The position numbers were made by a program, and so were the translations under genes. From contig NZ_QYUN01000002.1 in the NCBI RefSeq assembly GCF_003590875.1, positions 3,100,001-3,164,000 of the forward strand: DNA of 64,000 nucleotides, in the 5' to 3' direction. This document shows, piece after piece, positions 1 through 9,525 of the stretch. The notes below the pieces were generated by a model. That model searched no databases. It saw nothing but the letters and a program-made list of their open reading frames with translations, and was not told where the DNA came from. This DNA is from Noviherbaspirillum cavernae. Lineage in GTDB: Bacteria; Pseudomonadota; Gammaproteobacteria; Burkholderiales; Burkholderiaceae_D. Every line of letters starts with the position of its first letter. The first letter of the stretch is position 1.

Positions 1-254
1 CGGACAATCCGGCGATCATGGACACACTTGGCTGGATGCTGGTCGAAAAAGGGGATGCGGCACGCGGTCTGCCGCTGTTGCAGAAAGCGGCGTCACTGGC
101 ACCGGAGGCACTGGAAATCCGTTATCACCTGGTACTCGCGCTGGTCAAATCCGGCGACAAGCCCAAGGCACGCACGGAGCTGGAGCAGTTGCTGGCAACC
201 GGAAAGAGTTTCTCCAAACTGGATGAAGCGAAGGCATTGATGAACCAGTTGTAA
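1..254 (+). CDS. prsT: PrsT-type TPR-repeat protein, C-terminal end (partial)
   Basis: Only the last 84 or so residues are present; the reading frame is open from base 3 and the start lies outside the window. The sequence shows two TPR-like helical hairpins (a segment beginning DTLGWMLVEKG, then ALEIRYHLVLALVKSGDKPKA), typical of the C-terminus of the long TPR lipoprotein PrsT of XrtA/PEP-CTERM loci. PrsT is thought to act at the envelope with the PrsK/PrsR system and polymer export. The assignment to PrsT rather than a generic TPR protein relies on the adjacent complete XrtA locus, because little sequence is visible. It converges on the minus-strand deacetylase gene that ends at 445. Confidence 0.65.
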   Translation, partial: DNPAIMDTLGWMLVEKGDAARGLPLLQKAASLAPEALEIRYHLVLALVKSGDKPKARTELEQLLATGKSFSKLDEAKALMNQL

Positions 255-281
255 GGAGTGGTCCGCGCGATTCGAATTCGG

Positions 282-351
282 GCCCGCGCTTGATTCCGGG
301 CAATCAGTCCAAAGTGCGATTGATTCGCGTCCGGATGAGAAAAGCGCGGGC
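282..351. repeat. 10-bp inverted repeat between convergent genes
   Basis: Arms GCCCGCGCTT (282-291) and AAGCGCGGGC (342-351) are perfectly complementary, separated by 50 bases, in the gap between the convergent PrsT-type and deacetylase genes. No T-run follows either arm, so an intrinsic terminator is not established. Otherwise the gap 255-444 shows nothing recognisable. Confidence 0.3.
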
Positions 352-444
352 AGTTCACTCGTCATTCACGCCAGAAACCGGACCGGATCGCGATTTCATC
401 TTCACGCGAGACACCCGGCGCGAATGACCGTGGCAAGCACCCGC

Positions 445-1491
445 TCAGGCCTTGCGCAATCGATTCTTCCGGCGTGAATCGCCAAGCGGACGCGTAAACA
501 GCCACGTCGCCAGCATGGCTGGCTGGACCCGGCCTGTCTGGTCGACGATAGCGCGCTCGGAAATGTGAATGCGGCCAAGCGGGCGGGCATGGTTGAATCG
601 CTTGTTGACGGCATTCAGGCAGGCATCGCTGCTGAACAGATATCGATAGCCCGCCGACAGGCATCCTGCGATCACGCTGTCGGAATAAGCGCCTTGCGGG
701 AAGGACATCGCCTCCGCAGGCCGGCCATCCAAATGGGCGGCGATCGCCTCCTGCGATTTTTCCAGCTCCTCTTCGAGGTTCGCGACCACGGTCAACGGCC
801 GATGCGTAAAACCGTGCCCGCCGATGCAATGCGACAAGGCGGCCAGGTGCGTCAATTTATCAGCGTCAAGCATCGCGGCAGGAATATCCTCCGCAAGTGC
901 CATCGCGCCGACGATCGCGGCGCGCACCGGCGGCTCCAACGTGCCGAGTTGCCTGATGATGCTTCTGATATGCAGTTCGTCCATCTCCTGCGAGGGCGGC
1001 GGAGCAAGCCGGATACCGTACGGTGCGAGTGCAGCTTCCACCACTGCACGGCCTTCCGGATGCGTGGCGAGGTAGCTGTACGCATGCGCCTCCCAGAACG
1101 GCAGTCTCATGTTGATTGCGCCGCCGGCGACAAACACCAATCCCGAAATGGAAAACTTCTCCATCAATGGCTGGGCGTACTCGGCCGTGTCCGCCCAGCC
1201 ATTGTCGAAGGTCACCAGCAAGCTGTGCCTGGGCAATGGAGCACCTTCCTTCAATGCGGAAAATACCTGCGCAGGCGAAACGATGCGGTAGTGTCTTCGA
1301 AAGAAGCTCAGGCAATGCGCGAACGAATCCGGTGTCATCGTCCGCTCCGGATCCGCTCCCTGGTAGCGCGGATCGGACGGCGGCAGCACGCGGTGAAACA
1401 TCGCGACCGTCAACTGATTCCGGTTGCGGAAACGATGATAGAGACTCAGCACGCCCAACCGATATGACAGCGCCCCCAGGAGGCGCTTCAT
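445..1491 (-). CDS. polysaccharide deacetylase (NodB/CE4-like) with altered metal motif
   Basis: A 348-residue protein beginning MKRLLGALSY; the ATG at 1491 overlaps the flippase stop by 4 nt (ATGA), which decides this start over a longer upstream frame. It resembles CE4 deacetylases: motif 1 is TFDNGW (residues 94-99) and motif 2 is GHGFTHRP with His226 and His230. Classical motif 1 is TFDDG, where the first Asp is the catalytic base and the second binds metal; here the second is Asn. Expected role: removal of N- or O-acetyl groups from the exopolysaccharide or its precursor. It is the last gene of the long XrtA operon. The Asn substitution leaves activity uncertain. Confidence 0.8.
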   Translation of the reverse strand: MKRLLGALSYRLGVLSLYHRFRNRNQLTVAMFHRVLPPSDPRYQGADPERTMTPDSFAHCLSFFRRHYRIVSPAQVFSALKEGAPLPRHSLLVTFDNGWADTAEYAQPLMEKFSISGLVFVAGGAINMRLPFWEAHAYSYLATHPEGRAVVEAALAPYGIRLAPPPSQEMDELHIRSIIRQLGTLEPPVRAAIVGAMALAEDIPAAMLDADKLTHLAALSHCIGGHGFTHRPLTVVANLEEELEKSQEAIAAHLDGRPAEAMSFPQGAYSDSVIAGCLSAGYRYLFSSDACLNAVNKRFNHARPLGRIHISERAIVDQTGRVQPAMLATWLFTRPLGDSRRKNRLRKA

Positions 1492-2984
1492 GTTTCGGTT
1501 CCACCGGCACTGCGCGAGCGCAATGGCCGAATCATCGCGATCAGATGCGCACCCAATGCGTGCCGTGTCAGCAACATGCCGACCAACCATCCCGATGCCG
1601 CGCCTGCAATCCCTATCGCCAGCGGCAGCCAATGACGCTGGTCCGCGCTGTCCCACATGAACCTGACAAGCAGCGGCACACAGGCACTGCACAAGGTGAC
1701 GAGCGCGCTCTTGCCGCATGCCCGCATCAAATCGGTAAAACGGACCGTGATCGTTTTATGCACGTACCACGAAACAACCGCCAGCGACAGGACTTCCGAC
1801 GCGATGAGAGCGACGGCAACGGCTTGCAAACCGTAGATGGAGGCCAGCAGCACGGCACCGACCCGAAAGGGCTGGACGATGAGCTGGGACACGGTCGCAA
1901 TGCGCACCTGGCCATTGGCCACCATGACCTGGCCGGCAAAGATCGATAGCGAAATGATTGCCCCTTCCGCGCACAGCAATTCAACGAGCGGCACCGAGGC
2001 ATCCCACTGCGATCCGTACAGCGTGCGCACGATCGGATAGGCAAGCAGCGCCATTACCGCGAAAAACGGCCATGCCAGTGCCGTCAGGTATTCGATCGCC
2101 GCAAGATAGGGCCCGGCCGGATTCTTTCCCTCGCGCCGTATCTGCGCGAAGTAGGGCAACACGAGCGGCAGTAATGCGCCCGTGATCAGTTTGCCGAACA
2201 ACTGGACGAGTCCATTCGCGCGGCTGAAATAACCGACCGCCGCCATGTCCATGACCTTGCCGATCACCAGATCCGGCATGTTGGTGCCCGCAATGTTAGC
2301 GGCGTTGCCGATGCTGGCGATGCCGCCGAATGACAGGATCGTCTTGATATTGCGGAACTGCGGACACCACGGAATGCCTGGGGGTCGCATGAGGTTGGCG
2401 GCAATGCCGAATGACAGAATGCCGGCAAAATTGGCCCATGCAAGGCTGACGGCGCCGAAGCCGCGCATGGCCAGCGCGATCGCCACTGCCACGTGGCACA
2501 GCGCACTAATGATCTTGATGTAGAAAAGCGTCTGCAGCCGCATCTCGCGGCGGAAAATGCCGACCAACAGCGAACCGAACGGTGAAATGGCGAAGCTCAC
2601 CGCCATGATCACGAGGATCTGCTCGATCGCGGGATTGCCGTAGAAATGCGCAACCATGCCGCTGCCTCCGTACAGGACGGCGGCGACCGCCAGTGCCAGC
2701 AGGATGGCGACGCCCATCGCGGACCGGATCTTGTCCGTCGTCAAGTCGCGCTCCTGGATGATGTACTGCACCACGCCGAAGTCCCGGAACACGTGCAGCA
2801 AGGCCATCAGAAACGCGGCAACCGAGTAGGTGCCGGTGTCTTCCGGCGACAGGATGCGCGCAAGCACCAGCACCGCCAGAAAATGGATCACCAGTTCCAG
2901 GTACTGGGTCGCGAACGAGATCCCGATGGATCTCTTCGTGCTTGCGTTGCTTGTGCCGCTTGCCGGGCCGGTCATGCTTGACAT
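1488..2984 (-). CDS. Wzx-like oligosaccharide flippase
   Basis: A 498-residue, strongly hydrophobic polytopic protein of the polysaccharide-export/MATE fold. The N-terminal helix region contains QYLELVIHFLAVLVLARILSPEDTG, where the LARxLSPxDxG pattern is typical of this family. About 12-14 membrane segments can be traced. It should flip lipid-linked repeat units across the inner membrane for polymerisation. The ATG at 2984 is preferred because an AGGAT-type ribosome-binding site lies just upstream and the previous gene stops 20 bases earlier. It overlaps the next gene by 4 nt. The most likely partners are the polymerase/ligase at 3984 and the chain-length protein at 20144. Confidence 0.88.
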   Translation of the reverse strand: MSSMTGPASGTSNASTKRSIGISFATQYLELVIHFLAVLVLARILSPEDTGTYSVAAFLMALLHVFRDFGVVQYIIQERDLTTDKIRSAMGVAILLALAVAAVLYGGSGMVAHFYGNPAIEQILVIMAVSFAISPFGSLLVGIFRREMRLQTLFYIKIISALCHVAVAIALAMRGFGAVSLAWANFAGILSFGIAANLMRPPGIPWCPQFRNIKTILSFGGIASIGNAANIAGTNMPDLVIGKVMDMAAVGYFSRANGLVQLFGKLITGALLPLVLPYFAQIRREGKNPAGPYLAAIEYLTALAWPFFAVMALLAYPIVRTLYGSQWDASVPLVELLCAEGAIISLSIFAGQVMVANGQVRIATVSQLIVQPFRVGAVLLASIYGLQAVAVALIASEVLSLAVVSWYVHKTITVRFTDLMRACGKSALVTLCSACVPLLVRFMWDSADQRHWLPLAIGIAGAASGWLVGMLLTRHALGAHLIAMIRPLRSRSAGGTET

Positions 2985-3003
2985 GGAATCATCCTGTTTC
3001 AGC

Positions 3004-3987
3004 TCAACGCGCCAGCCAGCGCAGCAGTCGCGCGCCGAACCGGAACGGCGTCGCGTCCCATGGCCTGCTGCGCGGTATCTGATAGCGGTCGTGCCCCTTC
3101 GTCGCCGCGCCGATGGCGGTGGTGAATGCCGCGTCGAAACCCGCTTCCCTTGCCATCGCAACGTGGCGCGTATCGAAGTCCATGCCGGCCTTGCCGTTCG
3201 GATAGGCGAACAGGCGCACCGGACGACCGGTGATCGCTTCGAGCTGCTCTTTGCCGGCCGCGATCTCCTCGCGCGCGGCCTCGTCTTCCAGACTGGTCAG
3301 GATGGGATGGGAAATGGTGTGCGCGCCGATTTCGATCCCTGCCTGCGCCAGCTTGCAGACCTTTTCGCGGGTCAGCATCAGGCCATCGGTGCGCACACCA
3401 CCCGCCATATCCTGCAGCCGCAGAGTCAAGTCATGCCTTGCCGCCGGCGGCAGGTATTTCGAATCTTCGGTCAGCCGCTGTATCGTTTGCTTGCGGTCGT
3501 CGATGGTCCGCAGCGAATATTCGGCCAATCCCGCCGCGCGCAGGTCGAGTCGTTCCCCGGGAAGGTGCCGCACGGCCTCGATGATCTTGTCGTTCCACAT
3601 GACTCCCTGATCCAGATAGCCGGTCGTGACAAACACCGTCGCAGGCAGCTTGAGTTCGCTGAGTATGGGCAGGGCAACATCGTGGGTCGATGCATAGCCA
3701 TCGTCGAAGGTGATGCACACCGCGCGCGGCGGCATTCTGTGCGCGACGAGCGACTGCACCGCCGCATGCAGCGGCAGCACGTTGAAGCACTCGGCGAGCA
3801 ATTCCATCTGCCAGCGGAAGGTATCGACGTCCGGCTCGGAGTCCAGCAAAGGATCGAAGGATTCCATCACGCGGTGATAGTTGACGATGCATAACCTGCC
3901 GCTGCCGATTCCGCGCGGCGCGATCGCATCGCCAAGCGCGCGGATCATGTGCGACCTCCATCGGCCGAGCCTGCGTCTGGTCGTCAT
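3004..3987 (-). CDS. polysaccharide deacetylase (NodB/CE4)
   Basis: A 327-residue CE4-type protein with intact motifs: TFDDGY at residues 93-98 and the His pair in HTISHP (His223, His227). No signal peptide is obvious, although the N-terminus is basic (MTTRRRLGRWRSH) and moderately hydrophobic, so location is uncertain. It probably deacetylates the exopolysaccharide or a lipid-linked intermediate. The start overlaps the upstream ligase stop by 4 nt, indicating translational coupling. It is one of three deacetylases in this operon, and unlike the one at 445 it keeps both motif-1 aspartates. Confidence 0.87.
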   Translation of the reverse strand: MTTRRRLGRWRSHMIRALGDAIAPRGIGSGRLCIVNYHRVMESFDPLLDSEPDVDTFRWQMELLAECFNVLPLHAAVQSLVAHRMPPRAVCITFDDGYASTHDVALPILSELKLPATVFVTTGYLDQGVMWNDKIIEAVRHLPGERLDLRAAGLAEYSLRTIDDRKQTIQRLTEDSKYLPPAARHDLTLRLQDMAGGVRTDGLMLTREKVCKLAQAGIEIGAHTISHPILTSLEDEAAREEIAAGKEQLEAITGRPVRLFAYPNGKAGMDFDTRHVAMAREAGFDAAFTTAIGAATKGHDRYQIPRSRPWDATPFRFGARLLRWLAR

Positions 3988-5291
3988 GGGCTCTTCCCTC
4001 CTTCACCCTGCGCCGGCGCAAGCATCATGGGCGAGGCGGCGATGCGACTTCTGGCGCTGTCCGGCTTGCGCATGATTACCTTTTCCAGCAACACCAGCAG
4101 CGCGATCAGTTCATAGTACAAATCGTAGTAGGCCAGTGAAAGGAATGCGCCGCCGACCGCGTAGCCGATGATACTGACCTGGCACATCGCGGCAAGATCG
4201 GAGGCCCACTTGAGGTCATCCCTGTTGCGGCAATACCTGACGATGCGCGTGCCGCTTCGCCATGCGCAGGCCATCAGCAGAAGAAACAGTGCGAGCCCGA
4301 TGTAGCCGTGCTCGCCGAGCACCTGGAAGTAGATGCTGTGCGCGGCATGATGGTCGAGCGGCACGGGCGCATAGATGAAGAACATCTTGTGCGTGAAGAC
4401 GTTGTATCCGCCGCCGAGGATATTGTCCTTGGCGACATTCGCCGCGAAATACCATGCATTGATGCGGCCCAGCGCGGACGCGTCTTCCGTGTAGTTGTCG
4501 ATGGTGCCCATGCGATCGAACCATTTGTCCGGCATGGCAGAAAAAATGAGCGGCACGAGCAGGATGAGGACGATGCCGACGCGCAGCTTGTGCCGGCTTT
4601 TCAGCCACAGGAAAGTCAGCATGGCGGCGCCGGCAAGCAGCGCGCCGCGGGAGTAGGAGCCGGCAGCCGCGACGATGGTCAGCACTGCCACCGTTCCCAA
4701 TCCGATGCGCAGCCATTTCCGGTGCGCGTGCAGCTGCAGAAACCAGATGATCGGCGCAGCGGTAATCAGCGCCAGGGCCAGCGCATTGTTGTCCGTGATG
4801 TAGCTTCCTTCCGGCCCCAGCACGTGGCTGCTGCCGCCGGAGCCGAGCGTGAAAGCGCCGCCCTTGAGACCGTAGAATCCCAGCGACAGGCCGGTCACCG
4901 CGGCGAAAATCTTGATGTCCTTTTCGGTATGGATCACCGCCATTGCCAGCAAGGCAATGAACAGGGTCTTCATCACGCGATCCCATTCCTTCCAGACCAG
5001 CTGCGGCTCAAGCGCGAAGAACGACGTGAAGGTCATCCATGCGATGAACGCCAGCAGCACGAGCGTCACCGGCGTCAACGGAAAGCGCTTGGGTTCCTTC
5101 GACAGCAGCACGCCGACCAGCGTGACGACCGCAATCAGCGCCGCAAACGGGAACTCGTAGGCCGCACCGTAGGTGAGCCGATGCGGATTCATCAGGCTGA
5201 TCCAGGTAAACGCGAAGATGCCGATGACCGGCCGCTTCAGCATGAACGGCAGCAGCCCGAACACGATGGCAAAAAGCAGGATGTCACGCAT
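3984..5291 (-). CDS. XrtA-associated O-antigen-ligase-like (Wzy/WaaL) membrane protein
   Basis: A 435-residue polytopic protein with about ten hydrophobic segments, starting MRDILLFAIVFG. It matches the character of the exosortase A-associated putative O-glycosylation ligase family: the WISLMNPHRLTYG region near residue 35, the GSYSRGALL segment, and the loop ending in HSIYFQVLGEHGYIGLALF, the His-containing end of the periplasmic loop in Wzy/WaaL enzymes. It should polymerise repeat units or transfer them to protein. The start at 5291 gives an 8-nt overlap with the upstream glycosyltransferase. The window contains a second, unrelated-looking ligase-like protein at 37174. Confidence 0.85.
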   Translation of the reverse strand: MRDILLFAIVFGLLPFMLKRPVIGIFAFTWISLMNPHRLTYGAAYEFPFAALIAVVTLVGVLLSKEPKRFPLTPVTLVLLAFIAWMTFTSFFALEPQLVWKEWDRVMKTLFIALLAMAVIHTEKDIKIFAAVTGLSLGFYGLKGGAFTLGSGGSSHVLGPEGSYITDNNALALALITAAPIIWFLQLHAHRKWLRIGLGTVAVLTIVAAAGSYSRGALLAGAAMLTFLWLKSRHKLRVGIVLILLVPLIFSAMPDKWFDRMGTIDNYTEDASALGRINAWYFAANVAKDNILGGGYNVFTHKMFFIYAPVPLDHHAAHSIYFQVLGEHGYIGLALFLLLMACAWRSGTRIVRYCRNRDDLKWASDLAAMCQVSIIGYAVGGAFLSLAYYDLYYELIALLVLLEKVIMRKPDSARSRIAASPMMLAPAQGEGGKSP

Positions 5292-6441
5292 GGCTGGACA
5301 TGCGCTTGAACAGGTTGACCGCACGCTCGGCATTCGCATGCCAGGTCAGGCGTCGCTCCGAAATGGTCTTGCGCGCATTCTCGCCGGTGCTGCGGCGCAA
5401 TTCGGCATCTGCGCAAAGCCGGCTGATGGCTCCGGGCAAGCCATCCTTGCATGCCGGATCGAACAGCACGGCATTGTGATCGCCGATCAGGATCTCCATG
5501 ATGTTGGGCTGTGCCGGTGCGACGATCGCCTTGCCGAGTGCGAGATACTCGAACAGCTTGAGCGGCGAGGCATAGGCAACGACGGCAGGCTGCAGCGCGA
5601 TGTCGAACGCGGCGACATGGTGCGCAACGTCGTCGCGTCCGACGATGCCGGTGACGGTGACGCGATGTCTGATGCCAAGTCTGTCCGCCTGCTGTTCGAG
5701 CGCGGCGCGGGCCGGGCCGTCGCCGACGATGAGCAGATGCCGCTCCGACTCCGGCACATCTTGCGCGATCATGTCGATCACCTTGTCCAGTCCATGCCAG
5801 TCGCGCACGAAGCCGGTGAAGCCGAGCACCAGCTTGCCGTGCAGGCCGAGCGCCGCCTTTGCCGCCTGCGGATCGGGCGAGCGGTCGAAACGGCCGGTGT
5901 TGATGCCGTTCGGAATCACGGCAATCCGGCTGCGCTCGACGCCGTACGATGCCACGATCTCGCCCAGCACCTGCGTCACGGGCAACACATGATCGGCGTG
6001 ACGCCACGCATATCCCTGCGCCCAGCGCGCGAGCCGCTTCAACGAAATGCCGTCGTAACGCGCGCGCTCCTCGAAAATCGGCGCATTGACTTCCAGCAGC
6101 ATCGGCAAGCGGTATTTGCGCTTGAGCCAGATGCCGGAAAGCAGGAACAGGTTATAGCGTTCATACAGGCAATCCGGCCGATGCAGCCGCACCGCCTGCG
6201 ACAGGCGACGGTAGGCGACCAGCGAATAGGCCAGTTCCATCAGCTCGTACACGAACTTCGGCAGATAACGTTTGAGCCACGCAACGAATCCCGCATCGGA
6301 ACCGAACGATTCCCTTTCCGCACTCGGCGGCGCAACGATCACGACCTCATGTCCCTGCGCGCGCAAGGCATCGATCATTTCCTCGATATGGACATACTGA
6401 CCATCCTTGGAGCGCGTGCGATGGTGGTAAAGAATCTTCAT
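5284..6441 (-). CDS. GT4 family glycosyltransferase, XrtA locus
   Basis: A 385-residue two-domain GT-B fold enzyme. The N-terminal half begins MKILYHHRTRSKDGQYVHIEEM; the C-terminal half holds the donor-binding region with NGINTGRF, GFTGFVRDWHG, LLIVGDGP and LFEYLALGKAIVAP. This is a retaining, nucleotide-sugar-dependent transferase that probably adds one sugar to the lipid-linked repeat unit at the inner face of the membrane. It overlaps the preceding glycosyltransferase gene by 4 nt. The sugar specificity cannot be read from the sequence. The opening segment resembles transferases found only in exosortase A loci. Confidence 0.85.
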   Translation of the reverse strand: MKILYHHRTRSKDGQYVHIEEMIDALRAQGHEVVIVAPPSAERESFGSDAGFVAWLKRYLPKFVYELMELAYSLVAYRRLSQAVRLHRPDCLYERYNLFLLSGIWLKRKYRLPMLLEVNAPIFEERARYDGISLKRLARWAQGYAWRHADHVLPVTQVLGEIVASYGVERSRIAVIPNGINTGRFDRSPDPQAAKAALGLHGKLVLGFTGFVRDWHGLDKVIDMIAQDVPESERHLLIVGDGPARAALEQQADRLGIRHRVTVTGIVGRDDVAHHVAAFDIALQPAVVAYASPLKLFEYLALGKAIVAPAQPNIMEILIGDHNAVLFDPACKDGLPGAISRLCADAELRRSTGENARKTISERRLTWHANAERAVNLFKRMSSHA

Positions 6442-7616
6442 CGGCTGCCCGCTCCCAGTATCTGCTCGAACATGTGAATCTGGCCTCTCGTCGTTTCATC
6501 CCAGCTGAATCCTTCCGCATAGCGTCGCGTGGCCGCATTCGCGGGATAGCGTGTACGCAGGGTCTGCACGGCGTCGGCAATACCTTGCGGCGAACGCTCG
6601 GACATCAGCACGCCGGCGTCGGGCGAACTTACCACTTCCGGCGTACCCCAGACATTGGAGGCGATCACCGGCGTGCCGCACGCCATCGACTCCAGCAGCA
6701 CGTTCGCCCAGCCTTCCCGGCTCGAGGCAAGCACCATCGCATCGGCAGCGCCGTAATACTGCCGCAGCTGCGCATGAGGAACCGCTCCCAGAAAGCTGAC
6801 GCGATCATGCACGCCAAGCCGTCGCGCCAGCATTTCCATGCCATCCCTGTCCGGCCCGGTGCCTGCGATCAGCAGCCGGCAATCGGGCAGCGACGGCAAG
6901 GCCTCGATGATCATGCCGTGTCCCTTGTGTTCCACCAGCTGTCCGACCGACAGCAGCGTGAACTGATTCAAGCCCAGCTCCGCGCGCCGTGCGCTGCGGT
7001 CGATCGGTTGAAACAGGTCGAGATCGACACCGTTGCGAAGCGGCACGATGCGATTGCCGTCCACCCCCAGTTCCAGCATGGCGTTCTTGAGCGCCTGGCA
7101 CACCGTGATCATGCCGGCTGCGCGGCTTGCGGCCCACTGGATCAATTTTCGCGGCGCGCTGAAATTCGGGATCACGCTGATGTCGGTGCCGCGCGCGGTC
7201 ACCACCACCGGCTTGTTGAAGTAACGTCCCAGCAGCACGGCAGCGATGCCGTCGGGATAAAAGTAGTGCGCGTCGATCAGGTCGAAATCGTATCCCTCGC
7301 GGATGATTTTCGTGACGACCGGGCGCATCGCCATGGCGAGAAGGAATGGCGCGAGCGTCATGCCGATTTTCGGCAATTGCGGAAAACGCGGGTGGAGCAC
7401 GTCGATGCCGTGCCGCACCTCCCTTGCGGGCACGCGGGCAAAGGTGGCGTAGCGGCCGAAACGCGCATTCTTGAGCGGAAACCATGGCACCGGCGCGACG
7501 ACGCGCGCCTCCACCTGACCGCTCGCCAGCAGATGACGCAGGCGATTCTCGACGAACACGCCGTGGTTCGGCTGCGCTGCGTTGGGAAACAATGTGGTGA
7601 AAGTCAGTATCTTCAT
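6438..7616 (-). CDS. GT4 family glycosyltransferase
   Basis: A 392-residue GT-B transferase beginning MKILTFTTLFPNAAQPNHGVF. Family 4 landmarks are present: the DAHYFYPDG acceptor-side segment, TARGTDI, LRNGVDLDLF, and the C-terminal SSREGWANVLLESMACGTPVIAS carrying the E-x7-E-type donor motif. The role is one glycosyl transfer in repeat-unit assembly. The ATG at 7616 is chosen because a GGCAGG sequence lies just upstream and it leaves a 10-nt gap after the amidotransferase gene; the longer frame adds 11 unlikely residues. It overlaps the next transferase by 4 nt. Confidence 0.86.
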   Translation of the reverse strand: MKILTFTTLFPNAAQPNHGVFVENRLRHLLASGQVEARVVAPVPWFPLKNARFGRYATFARVPAREVRHGIDVLHPRFPQLPKIGMTLAPFLLAMAMRPVVTKIIREGYDFDLIDAHYFYPDGIAAVLLGRYFNKPVVVTARGTDISVIPNFSAPRKLIQWAASRAAGMITVCQALKNAMLELGVDGNRIVPLRNGVDLDLFQPIDRSARRAELGLNQFTLLSVGQLVEHKGHGMIIEALPSLPDCRLLIAGTGPDRDGMEMLARRLGVHDRVSFLGAVPHAQLRQYYGAADAMVLASSREGWANVLLESMACGTPVIASNVWGTPEVVSSPDAGVLMSERSPQGIADAVQTLRTRYPANAATRRYAEGFSWDETTRGQIHMFEQILGAGSR

Positions 7617-7626
7617 CGCCTGCCGC

Positions 7627-9525
7627 TCAGTTTCCCGCACCATCGACACGCAGGAAGGATTCGAACATCAGCACCGACCACAAGGGCGTGCTGTAATCCT
7701 TCACGCCGGCTTCATGCTGGTCAAGCATGTGCCGCAGATACGTCTCGTTGAAAATGCCCGTGTCGAGCAGAACAGGATTCAGCACCGCCTTGCGCACCTT
7801 GTCGCGCAGCGGTCCGCGGAACCAGTCCGCGAGCGGCACCGAGAATCCCATTTTCGGCCGATACAGAATGTCGTCGGACAAATGCGGCTGCAACGATTTC
7901 TTGAAGATGTATTTTCCCTGGCCGCCATTGAGCTTGAGCGACGACGGCACACCGGATGCCCATTCGACAAACTTGTGGTCAAGCAGGGGCACGCGCACCT
8001 CCAGCGAATGCGCCATGCTGGCGCGATCCACCTTGGTGAGAATGTCGCCCGGCAGATAGGTCTTGAAATCGAGATACTGCACCATCGACAGCGGATCGTC
8101 CGTCGGCGATTGCGCGGCATGCGCGCGCATGACTTCGATGGCGCGATAGCCTTGCAGTTGCTGCCTGAAGCGGTCGCTGAAGAGTTGATCCCGCACCCGA
8201 TCCGGCATGATCGACACGCCGTGGAAATAGCCCTCCACCAGATCGCGCGCAAGCGCCTCGAATGTGGTCTTGGCACGGAACATGCGCGGCGCCCAGTCGG
8301 CCTTCGGATAGACCTTGCCAAGCGTACCGAACAGCGGCTTGCGAATTGCAAGCGGCATCATCGACCGCACGCGCTGCTCCGCCATCGCGTAACGATAGCG
8401 CCGGTAGCCGGCGAAGATCTCGTCGCCGCCATCGCCGGACAGCGCAACAGTGACGCGCTTCTTCGCCAGCTGGCAGACGCGGTAAGTGGGAATCGCGGAA
8501 CTGTCGGCATAGGGTTCGTCGTACAGGCCGGCCAGCTTGTCGATCAGGCTGACATCATCCGCATCCACGGTTTCGGTGTGATGGCGTGTTGCGTAGCGTT
8601 GCGCAACCTGTGCGGCGAAAACGGATTCGTCGTAGCCCGGATTGTTGAAGGCGATCGAACAGGTATTGATGCTGTCGTTCATCAGCCCCGCCATCGTCGC
8701 CACGACGCCGGCCGAATCGACGCCGCCGGAAAGGAATGCGCCCAGCGGCACTTCGGCGACCAGATGCGAGTTGACAGCGTCGCGCAACTGCTCGATCAGT
8801 TCCTCTTCGACACTCGCCTGCGCAGCCGTGGCCGCCACCTTGAACGCGAGGTCCCAATAGCGCTTCGGCGTGGCGCAGGCATCGCCCGCCTTCATGGTCA
8901 GCGTATGGCCGGGCGGCAGCTTGAAGGCATGCCTGTAGATCGTGCGCGGTTCGGGAACATAGCCGTAGGCGAAGTAATCCTCCACGGCACAAGGATCGAT
9001 CTCGCGCGGCAATTGCGGAAATGCCTTCAGCGATTTCAGTTCGGAGCCGAAGATGAATGTGCCGTCCGGCAGCAGTGCGTAGTACAGCGGCTTGATACCG
9101 AGGCGATCGCGTGCGAGAAAAAGCGTCTTCCGATTGCGGTCCCACAGCGCGAACGCAAACATGCCGCGAAAGCGTTGCACGCAGGTTTCGCCCCATTGCT
9201 CCCATGCATGGACGATCACCTCGGTGTCGGAACGGGTGCGGAAGACGTGGCCGAGCGCCAGCAGTTCGTCCATCAATTCATGGAAGTTGTAGATCTCGCC
9301 GTTGAACACGATGGCAACGCTGTTGTCCTCGTTGAACAGCGGTTGCTGACCGGTAGACACATCGATGATGGACAGTCTGCGGTGACCGAGGCCGACCCCT
9401 CGTTCCGTGTGCAGTCCGCCCTCATCCGGGCCGCGATGATGCTGCGTTTCGTTCATCCGCGACAGCAGCTGCCGGTCGATTTCCCGCTCGCCGCGCGTAT
9501 CGAAAATGCCGACTATTCCACACAT
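7627..9525 (-). CDS. XrtA-system asparagine synthase-like amidotransferase
   Basis: A 632-residue class II glutamine amidotransferase fused to an asparagine-synthetase domain. It starts MCGIVGIFDT, so Cys2 becomes the N-terminal nucleophile after Met removal; NGEIYN is near residue 76, and the ATP-pyrophosphatase loop SGGVDS is at 266-271. Family knowledge: a member of this type accompanies nearly every XrtA locus and is thought to amidate a sugar carboxylate or other polymer component rather than make free asparagine. The start overlaps the upstream glycosyltransferase by 13 nt. The position inside the polysaccharide operon supports a polymer-modifying role; the substrate is not known. Confidence 0.92.
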   Translation of the reverse strand: MCGIVGIFDTRGEREIDRQLLSRMNETQHHRGPDEGGLHTERGVGLGHRRLSIIDVSTGQQPLFNEDNSVAIVFNGEIYNFHELMDELLALGHVFRTRSDTEVIVHAWEQWGETCVQRFRGMFAFALWDRNRKTLFLARDRLGIKPLYYALLPDGTFIFGSELKSLKAFPQLPREIDPCAVEDYFAYGYVPEPRTIYRHAFKLPPGHTLTMKAGDACATPKRYWDLAFKVAATAAQASVEEELIEQLRDAVNSHLVAEVPLGAFLSGGVDSAGVVATMAGLMNDSINTCSIAFNNPGYDESVFAAQVAQRYATRHHTETVDADDVSLIDKLAGLYDEPYADSSAIPTYRVCQLAKKRVTVALSGDGGDEIFAGYRRYRYAMAEQRVRSMMPLAIRKPLFGTLGKVYPKADWAPRMFRAKTTFEALARDLVEGYFHGVSIMPDRVRDQLFSDRFRQQLQGYRAIEVMRAHAAQSPTDDPLSMVQYLDFKTYLPGDILTKVDRASMAHSLEVRVPLLDHKFVEWASGVPSSLKLNGGQGKYIFKKSLQPHLSDDILYRPKMGFSVPLADWFRGPLRDKVRKAVLNPVLLDTGIFNETYLRHMLDQHEAGVKDYSTPLWSVLMFESFLRVDGAGN

